From Ornithinimicrobium cavernae (GTDB taxonomy: Bacteria; Actinomycetota; Actinomycetes; Actinomycetales; Dermatophilaceae): a stretch of DNA of 64,000 nucleotides. The DNA lies in assembly GCF_003121625.1 (NCBI RefSeq), contig NZ_QDDJ01000006.1, forward strand, positions 124,001-188,000, read 5' to 3'. A program made the position numbers and the translations under genes. Under the pieces are notes generated by a model, which did no database searches, had not been told where the DNA came from, and saw only the letters and a list, made by a program, of their open reading frames with translations. This document shows, piece by piece, positions 26,256 to 34,537 of the stretch. Numbering within the stretch: position 1 is the first letter of the stretch; each line of letters opens with the position of its first letter.

Positions 26256-27224
26256 TCAGGTGGCGCTGTCGAGCACGGCTGCCGCGGTCTCCGCGTCCGT
26301 GATCACCACGTTCGCATAGCGACCGCGCAGCGAGCCGCGGAGCGGGCCGACCTTCTCCGGGCCGTACGCGACCACGACCACCTTCGGGATCGAAGCGAGT
26401 CGATCAGGGGGCACCGAGAGCACGCGCCGGCACAGCTCGGTGACCAGGTGGCGCCCCTGCTCATCGAAGTGGTGGCCGCAGATGTGGCCGACCGCTCCAG
26501 AGGCGCGCAGCTCCTGGTTGATGGCCGGTGTCAACCAGGTGTCGAAGATGGAACCGGACGTCGAGGTCGAGTCGATGGCGCCCACGCCGAGGAGCGCCAG
26601 GTCGGCCCGGCCTCCGAGGGCGATGGCGGTCGCGACCGAGTCCTCCCGTCGAAGGGCCGTCGCCAGACGGGCATGTGCCACCACCAAGGGTGCGGGCATG
26701 AGCCGGTAGGAACACCCGAATGCCGTCGCGAACCGGCGGCAGATGTCCGGGCTGTCGACCAGCGTGCTCTCGTTGCCCAGCGAGCCGATCATCTGCACTG
26801 CGCACATGTCCGGTCTGTGTTGGTTCCCCAGCGCATCGACCACCCGCGAGATCGTGCTGCCGTTGGAAACGGCGACGACCGAGGTGGGGCCCGTCACCTC
26901 GGTCACGTAGGACGCCGCCATGTCCTCGACCATGAGCTCCTCGCCCGGACCGGGGTCAGCCACCCGGGCGTCCTTGAGCTTGAAGCGGCTCACGAGCTCG
27001 CGCTCGAGCTGCAGCGCACGCTCCTGAGGGTGCTGGACCTCGATCTGCACGATGCGGCGGCGGCGCGCCTCGCGGAGCAGGCGCGAGACCGTCGGACGGG
27101 AGAAGCCCACCTCACGTGCGACCTGGTCCTGGTCCATTCCGTCCAGGTAGTACAACCGAGCCACTCGTACCAGGAGGAGCGTGCGTTCTCGTTCCCGCTC
27201 GCTGGCCGTCGTGTTGGTGATCAT
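26256..27224 (-). CDS. SorC/DeoR-type sugar-binding transcriptional regulator (1)
   Basis: 322 residues from ATG 27222-27224. N-terminal helix-turn-helix (about 22-60: YYLDGMDQDQVAREVGFSRPTVSRLLREARR) and a C-terminal sugar-binding domain (about 65-322) with VAVSNGSTISRVVDAL and GVGAIDSTSTSGSIF. SorC regulators respond to phosphorylated sugars. Divergent from the lactonase operon at 27411, with a 14-bp dyad between; very probably the regulator of that operon. A second SorC protein of like size is at 38032. Confidence 0.88.
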   Translation of the reverse strand: MITNTTASERERERTLLLVRVARLYYLDGMDQDQVAREVGFSRPTVSRLLREARRRRIVQIEVQHPQERALQLERELVSRFKLKDARVADPGPGEELMVEDMAASYVTEVTGPTSVVAVSNGSTISRVVDALGNQHRPDMCAVQMIGSLGNESTLVDSPDICRRFATAFGCSYRLMPAPLVVAHARLATALRREDSVATAIALGGRADLALLGVGAIDSTSTSGSIFDTWLTPAINQELRASGAVGHICGHHFDEQGRHLVTELCRRVLSVPPDRLASIPKVVVVAYGPEKVGPLRGSLRGRYANVVITDAETAAAVLDSAT

Positions 27225-27302
27225 ATGTGCAACTCTACTCAACCACCGTCCCTGGCTCCCACCACGAACGAAAGGTGCCGAACGGAGGTCTTTGAGACAT
27301 GG

Positions 27303-27316
27303 TGCACAAATGTGCA
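27303..27316. promoter_or_regulatory. SorC-type operator: dyad TGCACAAATGTGCA
   Basis: TGCACA and TGTGCA flank AA. A further half-site TGTGCA is at 27226-27231, right at the start of the divergent regulator. A likely promoter for the operon follows, with TTGCGG (27326-27331), 18 bases, then TATGTT (27350-27355); the dyad lies just upstream of the -35. Confidence 0.6.
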
Positions 27317-27410
27317 GCCCAGGCCTTGCGGCGCGAGAGGCGCGCCTCCTATGTTGCGGGGACGACGTGGCCCGGGACGGTGGCCACACCGACCCAGGAG
27401 GCCCCCTTCT

Positions 27411-28400
27411 ATGTCCTTCGTCCGGACCATTCTCGGAGACGTCGACCCGACGACTCTCGGCGTCGTGAACTCCCACGACCACCTCATTCGCATCGGTGGT
27501 GGCGAGGTCTACATCGACCCTGACCACCTCCTCGATGATGTCGACAAGGCGGTGGAGGAGGCTGGCTACTTCGTCGACGCCGCGAAGAACTGGGCCTCGG
27601 GCGGCACGGTCATCGACATGTGCCCCGCGGACTGTGGTCGGGACGTGCTCAAGCTCGCCGAGGTCAACTCCCGGGTGCCCGATCTGCAGGTCGTCGTCGC
27701 CACCGGGTTCCATCAGGAGAAGGTCTACCTGGAGACGCGGGCGCACTGGGTCTGGCAGCAGCCGGTTTCCACCATCGCGGACCTGCTGATCGCGGACATC
27801 ATGGAGGGAGTCGACCGTTGGGACTACAACGGCCCCATCGTCGAGCGCACGCCGCACAAGGCGGGCGTGATCAAGTTCGCCTCCGCCTACGGGAAGATCA
27901 CAGACTGGGAGGCCAAGACGCTCGAAGCCGCTGCCATCGCGGCCAAGGAGACCGGTTGCCCCATCAACACGCACACCTCGGCCGGCACTGCGGCCCTGGA
28001 GCAGGCCCAACGCTTCGTCGAGCTCGGTGTCAACCCCGAGAAGGTGGCCATCGGTCACACCCAGCGCAATGCAGACGTGTGGTACCTCTCGCAGATCACC
28101 AAGCTCGGCTGCTACCTGGAGTTCGACGGAACCAGCCGCATCAAGTACCGCGCCGACAGCGACCGTGTCATGTTGGTTCGGGAGCTGGGTGAGCTCGGAT
28201 ACGGCAAGCAGATACTCCTGGGCACCGACTCTGGCAAGCGCGGCTACCAGAAGGCTTACGGCGCGACGACCGGCATGGACTTTGACCCTGCCGTCTTCGC
28301 TCCCCGCCTCCTCGACGAGGGACTGGACAAGGAGTATGTCGAGGACCTGCTGATCAACAACGGCCAGCGCTTCTTCGCCTTCGACGAGTCGGGTCGATGA
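27411..28400 (+). CDS. Phosphotriesterase-family (PTE-like) lactonase
   Basis: 329 residues of the amidohydrolase-fold phosphotriesterase family. All six metal-site residues can be placed: His22 and His24 (SHDH), the likely carbamylated Lys155 (GVIKFAS), His188 (NTHTS), His216 (IGHTQRN) and Asp273 (LGTDSGKR). PTE-like proteins in sugar operons are usually lactonases. In the context of Ula-like genes it may open an ascorbate-like or sugar-acid lactone, replacing UlaG; that is inference. GGAGG at 27397 precedes the ATG. First gene of a ten-gene operon; the next gene overlaps by 4 bases. Confidence 0.85.
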   Translation: MSFVRTILGDVDPTTLGVVNSHDHLIRIGGGEVYIDPDHLLDDVDKAVEEAGYFVDAAKNWASGGTVIDMCPADCGRDVLKLAEVNSRVPDLQVVVATGFHQEKVYLETRAHWVWQQPVSTIADLLIADIMEGVDRWDYNGPIVERTPHKAGVIKFASAYGKITDWEAKTLEAAAIAAKETGCPINTHTSAGTAALEQAQRFVELGVNPEKVAIGHTQRNADVWYLSQITKLGCYLEFDGTSRIKYRADSDRVMLVRELGELGYGKQILLGTDSGKRGYQKAYGATTGMDFDPAVFAPRLLDEGLDKEYVEDLLINNGQRFFAFDESGR

Positions 28401-29083
28401 GCGCCACTGCACCCCTGGCTGTCCGGCGGCGGAGCCTGCAGATCGCGCTCGATGTCCGGACGGTTCCCGAGGCGCTCGCGGCGCTGGAGTCCACCGCCGA
28501 CGATGTTGATGTCATCGAGGTCGGCACCATTCTGTGTCTCTCGGCGGGGATGGAAGCCGTGCGTTGTCTGCGCGCCGCGTATCCGCTGCACACGATCCTC
28601 GCCGACGTCAGGATCGCCGAAGCGGGCTCACTCATCGCCAACCTCGCCTTCGACGCCGGCGCCGACTGGGTCTCTGTCGTCAGCGGGGCCGCCCCTGCGA
28701 CGGTGCCGGCCGTCGCTCAGGTCGCGGCCGCGCGGGGCAAGGAGGTTCAGGTGGAGCTGTCCGACGGCTGGGACTGGGACCTGGTGAGTCGGTGTCGTGA
28801 GGTCGGCATCGCGCAGTTCATCGTGCACCGTAGCCGCGACGCCGAGGCGAGTGGCAACCTCGCTTGGTCGGCGGCCGACCTTGACGCGATCGCCGAGCTG
28901 CATCGCCGTGGTGGACGGGTCTCCGTGACCGGAGGACTGAAGCCGGAGGAGATCCGGGCCTTCTCCGAGATCCCCGCGGAGATCTTCATTGCCGGCCGTG
29001 GCATCTACGGTGCCGAGGACCCGGCCGCAGCAGTGCACACGTACCGCACGGCTATCGACTCTCTACCGGCCGTCGACCGATGA
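28397..29083 (+). CDS. ulaD: UlaD/HPS-like decarboxylase (OMP decarboxylase superfamily) with altered catalytic motif
   Basis: 228 residues of the orotidine-monophosphate decarboxylase suprafamily, closest in pattern to 3-keto-L-gulonate 6-phosphate decarboxylase (makes L-xylulose 5-phosphate). Asp19, Glu41 (VIEVGTILCL), His144 (VHRSRDAEASG) and phosphate-binding Arg201 (IAGRGIYG) are present. The hallmark D-x-K-x-x-D reads Asp70-Val-Arg72-Ile-Ala-Glu75, so the catalytic Lys is Arg and the second Asp is Glu. The fold and neighbours argue for the Ula role, but the chemistry may differ. Overlaps both adjoining genes by 4 bases. Confidence 0.8.
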   Translation: MSATAPLAVRRRSLQIALDVRTVPEALAALESTADDVDVIEVGTILCLSAGMEAVRCLRAAYPLHTILADVRIAEAGSLIANLAFDAGADWVSVVSGAAPATVPAVAQVAAARGKEVQVELSDGWDWDLVSRCREVGIAQFIVHRSRDAEASGNLAWSAADLDAIAELHRRGGRVSVTGGLKPEEIRAFSEIPAEIFIAGRGIYGAEDPAAAVHTYRTAIDSLPAVDR

Positions 29084-29928
29084 GTGCGGAACCCGAGCCG
29101 CAGGGCCCGCCCATCGGCATCTACGAGAAGGCACTGGCTCCCGGCACGTGGCTCGAGATGCTGACGGCCGCGGGACGTGCCGGTTACTCGTTCGTGGAGA
29201 TCTCCGTCGATGAGACGGAAGGGCGGCTGCGTCGACTCGAGTGGGACAGTGCGCAGCGCGATGAGCTGCGGAATGCTGTTCGCCAGACCGGTGTCCGCGT
29301 GCCGACCTTGTGCCTGAGCGCGCATCGCCGGTTCGGGCTCGGGTCAGGGGATCCCGAGACCCTGGCCACGGCGCGGCGCATCGCTGCCCAGGCTGTGGAG
29401 CTCGCCGACGCGGTCGGTGTGAGAGTGATCCAGGTTGCCGGCTACTTCGCCTACTACGAGCAGGCGGACCCGGGTGCCCGCGGGCGGTTCGTCGCCGAGA
29501 TGTCACGGTTCGCGCAACTGGCCGGGCGCTACGGGGTGATGCTCGCCCTGGAGAACATCGACACCGCCGACGTGGGGTCCGTGCGAGATGCCTGCCAGAT
29601 CGCGGACGAGGTCGACAGTCAGTGGTTCGGCATCTATCCCGATGTCGGGAACATCGTGGTGAACGGTCACGACGTCGCCAGCGACCTGCGCGCGATCGGA
29701 AGCCGGGCGGTCGGCATCCACCTGAAGGATGCGCGGCTCGGAGAGCCGCGGCGGGTGCCGTTCGGCACCGGTTCGGTGCCCTTCCCGCTCGTCTTCAGCA
29801 CCCTTCAGGAACTGGCCTACCGGGGCCCGTTCATGATCGAGATGTGGAATGACGACCCGGCCACGGCCGAGGCCACAGCCGCGGACGCGCTGACCTGGAT
29901 CCGGGCACAGATGGCCGAAGCGGCCTGA
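29080..29928 (+). CDS. ulaE: L-xylulose-5-phosphate 3-epimerase (UlaE/SgbU-like)
   Basis: 282-residue TIM-barrel sugar-phosphate epimerase that would turn L-xylulose 5-phosphate into L-ribulose 5-phosphate. The segments IGIYEKAL, VEISVDET, TGVRVPTLCLSAHRRF and VRVIQVAGY follow the UlaE/SgbU pattern closely. Metal ligands Glu158 (ALENID), Asp188 (YPDVGN), His214 (GIHLKD) and Glu254 (IEMWND) are all in place, each three residues beyond the positions I recall for E. coli UlaE. Start overlaps the decarboxylase stop by 4 bases. Confidence 0.88.
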   Translation: MSAEPEPQGPPIGIYEKALAPGTWLEMLTAAGRAGYSFVEISVDETEGRLRRLEWDSAQRDELRNAVRQTGVRVPTLCLSAHRRFGLGSGDPETLATARRIAAQAVELADAVGVRVIQVAGYFAYYEQADPGARGRFVAEMSRFAQLAGRYGVMLALENIDTADVGSVRDACQIADEVDSQWFGIYPDVGNIVVNGHDVASDLRAIGSRAVGIHLKDARLGEPRRVPFGTGSVPFPLVFSTLQELAYRGPFMIEMWNDDPATAEATAADALTWIRAQMAEAA

Positions 29929-29938
29929 TCAGAAAGCG

Positions 29939-30907
29939 ATGCACATGGAAGTGACGACCATCGGTGAGGGGCAGCTCCGGCTGACTGCCGGACCTGGCAA
30001 GGCCCTCGCCTCTGCCGACGCCCTTGAGGTCTACGTGGCCGGAACCGAGGCAAACGTCGTTGGCCTGCTCTCCCGGCTGGGTCATCGCACGGCGATGGTG
30101 AGCGCTCTGCCAGACTCTCCGCTGTCGAGGAGGATCCTCGAGGAGCTGGGGGCGGCCGGAATCGATACCTCCGGGATCGTCACACTTCCCGGGCGCGTGG
30201 CTCTGTACTTCGTCGAGGAGAACGTCTCCCCGCTGCCCAGCCAGGTGCACTACGATCGGCAGCACTCCGCGTTCGCGAGCATCAGACCGGAAGACGTGGA
30301 CTGGTCACTCGTCTCGTCGAGCCGGCTCCTGCACCTGACCGGGATCACCGCAGCGCTCACCGACCACACCAGGGCCGTGCTCGAGGCTGCGTTGGAGCGG
30401 GCGAGAGCAGTCGGACAGCGAGTCAGCTTCGATATCAACCACCGAACGCGGTTGTGGGATGCCGAGACAGCACGCCGCTGGTTCGACGACAACCTGCCGG
30501 GACGGGTCACGGTCGTGACCTGCGCCCGACGTGACGCCGAGGCGGTCTTCGGCCTGACCGGAGCAGCACCGGAGGTGGCCCGTCACCTCGCAGACCGTCT
30601 GGGTGCCCGCACGGTGCTGGTGTCCGACGGCAACCGCCCGGTGCACTGCTGGCACGGGGGAGACGTTCTCTCTCGTGCCCCACTGACCGTGCCGGTCGTC
30701 GATCGCGTAGGCGCTGGCGATGCGCTGGTGGGCGGCTTCCTGCACGGCTACCTCACCGGCGACATAGAAGAAGGTCTGGCCGCCGGCGTGGCGGCGGCGT
30801 CCCTGACACTCACACGCCGCGGCGAACAGCTGCGGACCACGGGGGCGGAACTTGCCCGTCTCGCCGCTCGAGCCGATGACGGACAGACCGAAGACATCGA
30901 ACGTTGA
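29939..30907 (+). CDS. PfkB-family sugar kinase (KDG-kinase-like)
   Basis: 322 residues of ribokinase fold. The glycine-rich N-terminal motif is VYVAGTEANVVGLLSRLGHRTAMV (about 31-54), and the ATP-site motif VDRVGAGDALVGGFLHGYL (about 254-272) has the catalytic Asp. YDRQHSA (about 102) resembles the sugar-recognition part of 2-keto-3-deoxygluconate kinases. In this operon, which lacks a PTS, it is the candidate to phosphorylate the imported sugar acid before decarboxylation (inference). Starts 10 bases after ulaE; an ATG at 29945 is an alternative start. Confidence 0.83.
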   Translation: MHMEVTTIGEGQLRLTAGPGKALASADALEVYVAGTEANVVGLLSRLGHRTAMVSALPDSPLSRRILEELGAAGIDTSGIVTLPGRVALYFVEENVSPLPSQVHYDRQHSAFASIRPEDVDWSLVSSSRLLHLTGITAALTDHTRAVLEAALERARAVGQRVSFDINHRTRLWDAETARRWFDDNLPGRVTVVTCARRDAEAVFGLTGAAPEVARHLADRLGARTVLVSDGNRPVHCWHGGDVLSRAPLTVPVVDRVGAGDALVGGFLHGYLTGDIEEGLAAGVAAASLTLTRRGEQLRTTGAELARLAARADDGQTEDIER

Positions 30908-30918
30908 GGAGTTGACGA

Positions 30919-31611
30919 ATGTTGGACGTTCAGGTATCAGATTTCTCGCCGGCCCTGCGCAGAGCCGTCGACGCAGCACGCGCCACCGTCTCCGATCTGC
31001 ACGCCGAGCTGCCCCGCTGGGGACTCGTGGTCTGGACCGCTGGCAATGTCTCCGAGCGGGTGCGCGGTGCCGACCTGTTCGTGATCAAGCCGAGTGGCGT
31101 GGGCTACGACGAGCTCACGCCTGAGTCGATGGTCGTCTGTGACCTGGACGGCAACCTCGTGGAAGGCACCCGATCCCCGTCGTCCGACACCGCGGCCCAC
31201 GCGTACGTGTACCGGCACATGCCGCACGTCGGCGGCGTGGTCCATACCCACTCGACCTACGCCACGGCGTGGGCAGCCAGGGGGCAGGAGATCCCGTGCG
31301 TCCTCACCATGATGGCGGACGAGTTCGGCGGCCCCGTCCCGGTCGGTCCGTTCGCGCTCATCGGTGACGACTCGATCGGCCGCGGCATCGTCGAGACACT
31401 CCGCTCCTCCCGCAGCCCTGCTGTGCTCATGCGCAATCACGGTCCCTTCACCGTCGGGCCGGACGCCCGCGCGGCGGTCAAGGCCGCCGTCATGTGCGAG
31501 GAGGTCGCGAGAACCGTCCACGTCGCCCGGGAGCACGGTGAGCCAACGCCCATTTCTCGTCGGGACATCGACCACCTCTATGAGCGGTACCAGACGGTGT
31601 ACGGCCAGTGA
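30919..31611 (+). CDS. ulaF: L-ribulose-5-phosphate 4-epimerase (class II aldolase family)
   Basis: 230 residues of the class II aldolase/AraD family. Motifs: FVIKPSGVGYDELTPESMVVCDLDG (about 54-78), SSDTAAHAYVY, zinc ligands in VVHTHSTY (two His) and MRNHGPF (third His), and the Asp in MMADEFGG. The ending ERYQTVYGQ, with the C-terminal Tyr, is typical of 4-epimerases such as AraD/UlaF rather than fuculose aldolase. It would make D-xylulose 5-phosphate for the pentose phosphate pathway. Starts 11 bases after the kinase. A 161-base gap with a small dyad (31717-31730) follows. Confidence 0.85.
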   Translation: MLDVQVSDFSPALRRAVDAARATVSDLHAELPRWGLVVWTAGNVSERVRGADLFVIKPSGVGYDELTPESMVVCDLDGNLVEGTRSPSSDTAAHAYVYRHMPHVGGVVHTHSTYATAWAARGQEIPCVLTMMADEFGGPVPVGPFALIGDDSIGRGIVETLRSSRSPAVLMRNHGPFTVGPDARAAVKAAVMCEEVARTVHVAREHGEPTPISRRDIDHLYERYQTVYGQ

Positions 31612-31716
31612 GCACGCGGGCAGGAACGGCTGTCAGCGGGTGACCTCGCACTGGCGGCCGACGCGCCAGCAGACCGCCGCGAGAAGCACACGTCCTACTC
31701 GTCGACGACACCCACC

Positions 31717-31730
31717 AGTGATTGGTCACT
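31717..31730. promoter_or_regulatory. Dyad AGTGATTGGTCACT before the transporter genes
   Basis: Perfect 5-bp arms around TTGG in the 161-base gap between the 4-epimerase and the binding-protein gene. It could be an internal operator or part of a processing site; nothing else was recognised in this gap. Confidence 0.3.
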
Positions 31731-31772
31731 CGGCCGGGTCGCGGTAAGAGCACATCGAACAAAGGAGTTCCC

Positions 31773-32843
31773 ATGAGTACATCGCCCAAGACGTTCACCC
31801 GCCTGCTGACCACACTCGCCGTGGCCGGTGTTCTGCTGTCTGCCTGTGGCGGATCCGGCGGGGCCAGCCCGGGCCAGGACCAGGCTCCCGCCGGCCCGCC
31901 CGACGAGGCCGCGGCTCAGGAGGAGGGCAAGGTCGTTGTCTATACCAGTGTCGACACCAAGGCACTCGAGGCGATCAACGCCGCCTTCACCGAGAAGTAC
32001 GGCATCGAGGTCGAGTACTTCCGGGGTGACTCGCAGGATGCCATCAGCCGCCTTCTCAGTGAGAGCCGGGCCGGTGGTGCGAAGGCAGATGTGATCGAGA
32101 CGTCAGACACACCGGGGATGATCTTCCTCGGTGAGGAAGGCCTGACGACACCGTACGTCTCTGCCGAGGCTGCCGAGATCCCTGACGAGTACAAGGACCC
32201 CGAGGGTCTGTGGACCTACACACGTCTGACCCTGGGCGTCATCGCCTACCGGCCCGACAAGGTCGAGGCGCCGACATCCTGGGCCCAGCTGAGCGAGGAG
32301 CCGTACCGCAGCCAACTCGCGCTCTTCAGCGACTCGCAGGGCTCGGGTGCCGCCCGGCTGTGGACCCTCGCCGAGGAGCTGGGCTGGGACACCATTGAGT
32401 CCTGGGGGGAGGCCGAGCCCTTGCGCGTGGAGACCCCCCAGCTGCTGCGCCAGACCCTGGAGCGTGGAGAGCGTGCCGTGGGTATCGCGCAGAACGACAA
32501 CCACGCACTCAGCTCGCGCGCCGACACCGACGGAGCAGTCGACTTTGCGATCCCCGAGGAGGGGGTGCCGCTGGAGCCGGCAGCAATCGGCCTCGTCACG
32601 GACTCGCCGCACCCGAATGCGGGCAAGCTCTACCTCGACTTCTGGCTGTCCGAGGAGGGCATGGAGATCCTGGTCGACGTCGGGAAGAAGTATGTGTCGC
32701 GGGACGGGGTCGGTCATCCCGAGGGCGCGGAGCCGCTCGAGGACATCCCGTTGATCCTTCCGGACTACGAGGCGTATGCGGAGCAGCGGGGTGAGGCGCT
32801 CGGCAGGCTCCAGACCATTTTTGGTGGTGAGTGGGGCCAGTGA
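31773..32843 (+). CDS. ABC transporter substrate-binding lipoprotein (iron/anion type, family 1)
   Basis: 356 residues from ATG 31773, five bases after AAAGGAG. A signal peptide with lipobox VLLSACGG makes it a lipoprotein. The mature domain opens KVVVYTSVDTKALEAINAAFTEKYGIEVEYFRGDS, as in Fe(III)/AfuA/phosphonate-type binding proteins; ending NAGKLYLDFWLSEEGMEILVDVGKKYVSR. The usual iron-ligand tyrosine pair is not evident, and relatives bind anions such as phosphonates or sugar phosphates, so an anionic (sulfated) sugar is reasonable (inference). An upstream in-frame start (31722) was not chosen. Confidence 0.85.
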   Translation: MSTSPKTFTRLLTTLAVAGVLLSACGGSGGASPGQDQAPAGPPDEAAAQEEGKVVVYTSVDTKALEAINAAFTEKYGIEVEYFRGDSQDAISRLLSESRAGGAKADVIETSDTPGMIFLGEEGLTTPYVSAEAAEIPDEYKDPEGLWTYTRLTLGVIAYRPDKVEAPTSWAQLSEEPYRSQLALFSDSQGSGAARLWTLAEELGWDTIESWGEAEPLRVETPQLLRQTLERGERAVGIAQNDNHALSSRADTDGAVDFAIPEEGVPLEPAAIGLVTDSPHPNAGKLYLDFWLSEEGMEILVDVGKKYVSRDGVGHPEGAEPLEDIPLILPDYEAYAEQRGEALGRLQTIFGGEWGQ

Positions 32844-34537
32844 CGCCCCTCGTCGCGCCCAGAAGGCGCACGACTGCCGGGTCGAAGCTGCCCCTGTGGG
32901 GTCTCATCGCGGGGCTCAGCCTTCTCGTCGGCTACCCCAGCCTGTGGTTGCTGCTGACGGCCTTCGAACTGCCGGAACAGTTCTCGGTCCGGGCATTCAC
33001 CGATTTCGTCGGTGACGACTCGTTGGTCCGGCCGACGCTCAACACCGTCGTCCTGGGTGTGCTCACAGCGATCGGAACGGTGCTGGTCGGTGTTCCGCTC
33101 GCGTGGTACACGGCAGTGACCGACGGCCCCTTCCGGCGCTTCGTTCACCTGGCCGTGCTGGCGACCTACATCACGCCGCCGTACCTGACGGCGATCGCCT
33201 TCACCCTGCTGTTGAGCCCTGAGGCCGGGATCCTCAACGTGTTATCCCGCAGGATGGGTGGGCCGTCGTTCGACGTCTACAGCATGGCCGGGCTCGTTCT
33301 CGTGGTCACACTGCACGTCTGTTCGTTCTGCTACCTGCTCGTGCACGACGCTCTCAAGCGGATCGACGCGCCGCTGATCGAGGCGGCGCGCACGCTTCAG
33401 GCGGGGCCGTGGCAGGTGCTGCGGCGGATTCTCCTGCCGCTGGTCGCACCCGCGGTCACTGGCGGTGCCCTGCTCGCCGGCATTCTCGCGATGACGGAGT
33501 TCGGGCCCCAAGCGGTGCTCGGCACGCCGGGTGGCCTGACCTTCCTCCCGACCCGCATCGTGAGCTCGCTCGGTGGCTACCCGCCCCGTTGGGCGGACAT
33601 GGCCGTCCTCGCGCTGATCCTCGTGGTGTTCGCTGCCGTCGGGTTGGTTGCTCAGCGGCGAGCGCTCGGCAAGCAGTCGTTCATCACGGTCACCGGCCGC
33701 GGGGTGCGGCCCATCCGGTTCTCCCTGGGCAGAGCCCGCTGGCCAGCGGCGATCGCAGCAGTGGGGTTCGCCACGGTGGCCACCGTGCTCCCCTTCGGGG
33801 TCCTGGTCTCGGGTGCCTTCGCCCGTGACTGGACAACGCTCGTGTCCCCCGGCAACTTCACGCTCGAGAACTTCCGGGCGGCCTTCGTCGAGGACGAGGT
33901 GACCGGTTCAGCGGTTCTCAACAGCGCTGGCCTGGCCGCAGCAGCGGCGACGATCTGTGTGGTCATCGCGCTGGCCGTCGCCTACTTCGGGCACCGGACG
34001 ACGCAGCGCTTCCGCGACCTGCCGGACTACCTCGCCGCGGTGCCCCTGGGGCTTCCGGCAACCGTCCTGGCCTTCGGGCTCCTGCTCGCGGTCACCAACC
34101 CCCCGTTTCAGTTCCTCTACGGCACCCTGGGGTTGCTGCTCGTGCTCTATGTCGTGCGGTTCCTGCCGCTGGCGACACGGACGATGAACTCCGGCGCCTC
34201 GCAACTGAGCGGTGAGCTCGAGCTCGCGGCGCGCATCACCGGTGCCTCCTGGTGGCAGGCGACCCGCCGTATCTCGTTGCCGCTGATCTGGCCGACTGTG
34301 GTTGCGGCGTGGCTGCTCGTCCTGATGCCGGCCAGCAACGAGTTGGGCGGCACGGTGGTCCTCTATGCGTCCGGCACGGAGACCATCTCGATCGCCATCA
34401 TCCGGCTCAACGACCTTGGACAGTTCGGACCCGTCGCAGCCCTGGCTGTTGCGGTCATCAGCGCACTGCTGCTCATCAGCGGCCTGGCGCAGTGGATCAC
34501 CACCCGCAGAGCATCACCAGATAGGAGAACGCGATGA
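32840..34537 (+). CDS. ABC transporter permease, two-domain iron/anion type
   Basis: 565 residues from GTG 32840, overlapping the binding-protein stop by 4 bases; a GTG at 32831 is also possible. Twelve hydrophobic helices in two homologous halves, each with a permease EAA loop (IEAARTLQAGPWQVLRRILLPLV at about 180 and LAARITGASWWQATRRISLPLIWP at about 468). This fused double permease is typical for FbpB/AfuB-type importers, so a single gene makes both membrane subunits. Confidence 0.88.
   Translation: MTPLVAPRRRTTAGSKLPLWGLIAGLSLLVGYPSLWLLLTAFELPEQFSVRAFTDFVGDDSLVRPTLNTVVLGVLTAIGTVLVGVPLAWYTAVTDGPFRRFVHLAVLATYITPPYLTAIAFTLLLSPEAGILNVLSRRMGGPSFDVYSMAGLVLVVTLHVCSFCYLLVHDALKRIDAPLIEAARTLQAGPWQVLRRILLPLVAPAVTGGALLAGILAMTEFGPQAVLGTPGGLTFLPTRIVSSLGGYPPRWADMAVLALILVVFAAVGLVAQRRALGKQSFITVTGRGVRPIRFSLGRARWPAAIAAVGFATVATVLPFGVLVSGAFARDWTTLVSPGNFTLENFRAAFVEDEVTGSAVLNSAGLAAAAATICVVIALAVAYFGHRTTQRFRDLPDYLAAVPLGLPATVLAFGLLLAVTNPPFQFLYGTLGLLLVLYVVRFLPLATRTMNSGASQLSGELELAARITGASWWQATRRISLPLIWPTVVAAWLLVLMPASNELGGTVVLYASGTETISIAIIRLNDLGQFGPVAALAVAVISALLLISGLAQWITTRRASPDRRTR

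Noticed and set aside
27225-27410. Riboswitch before the lactonase operon
   Set aside because: No conserved riboswitch core was recognised; an operator dyad plus promoter explain the gap better.
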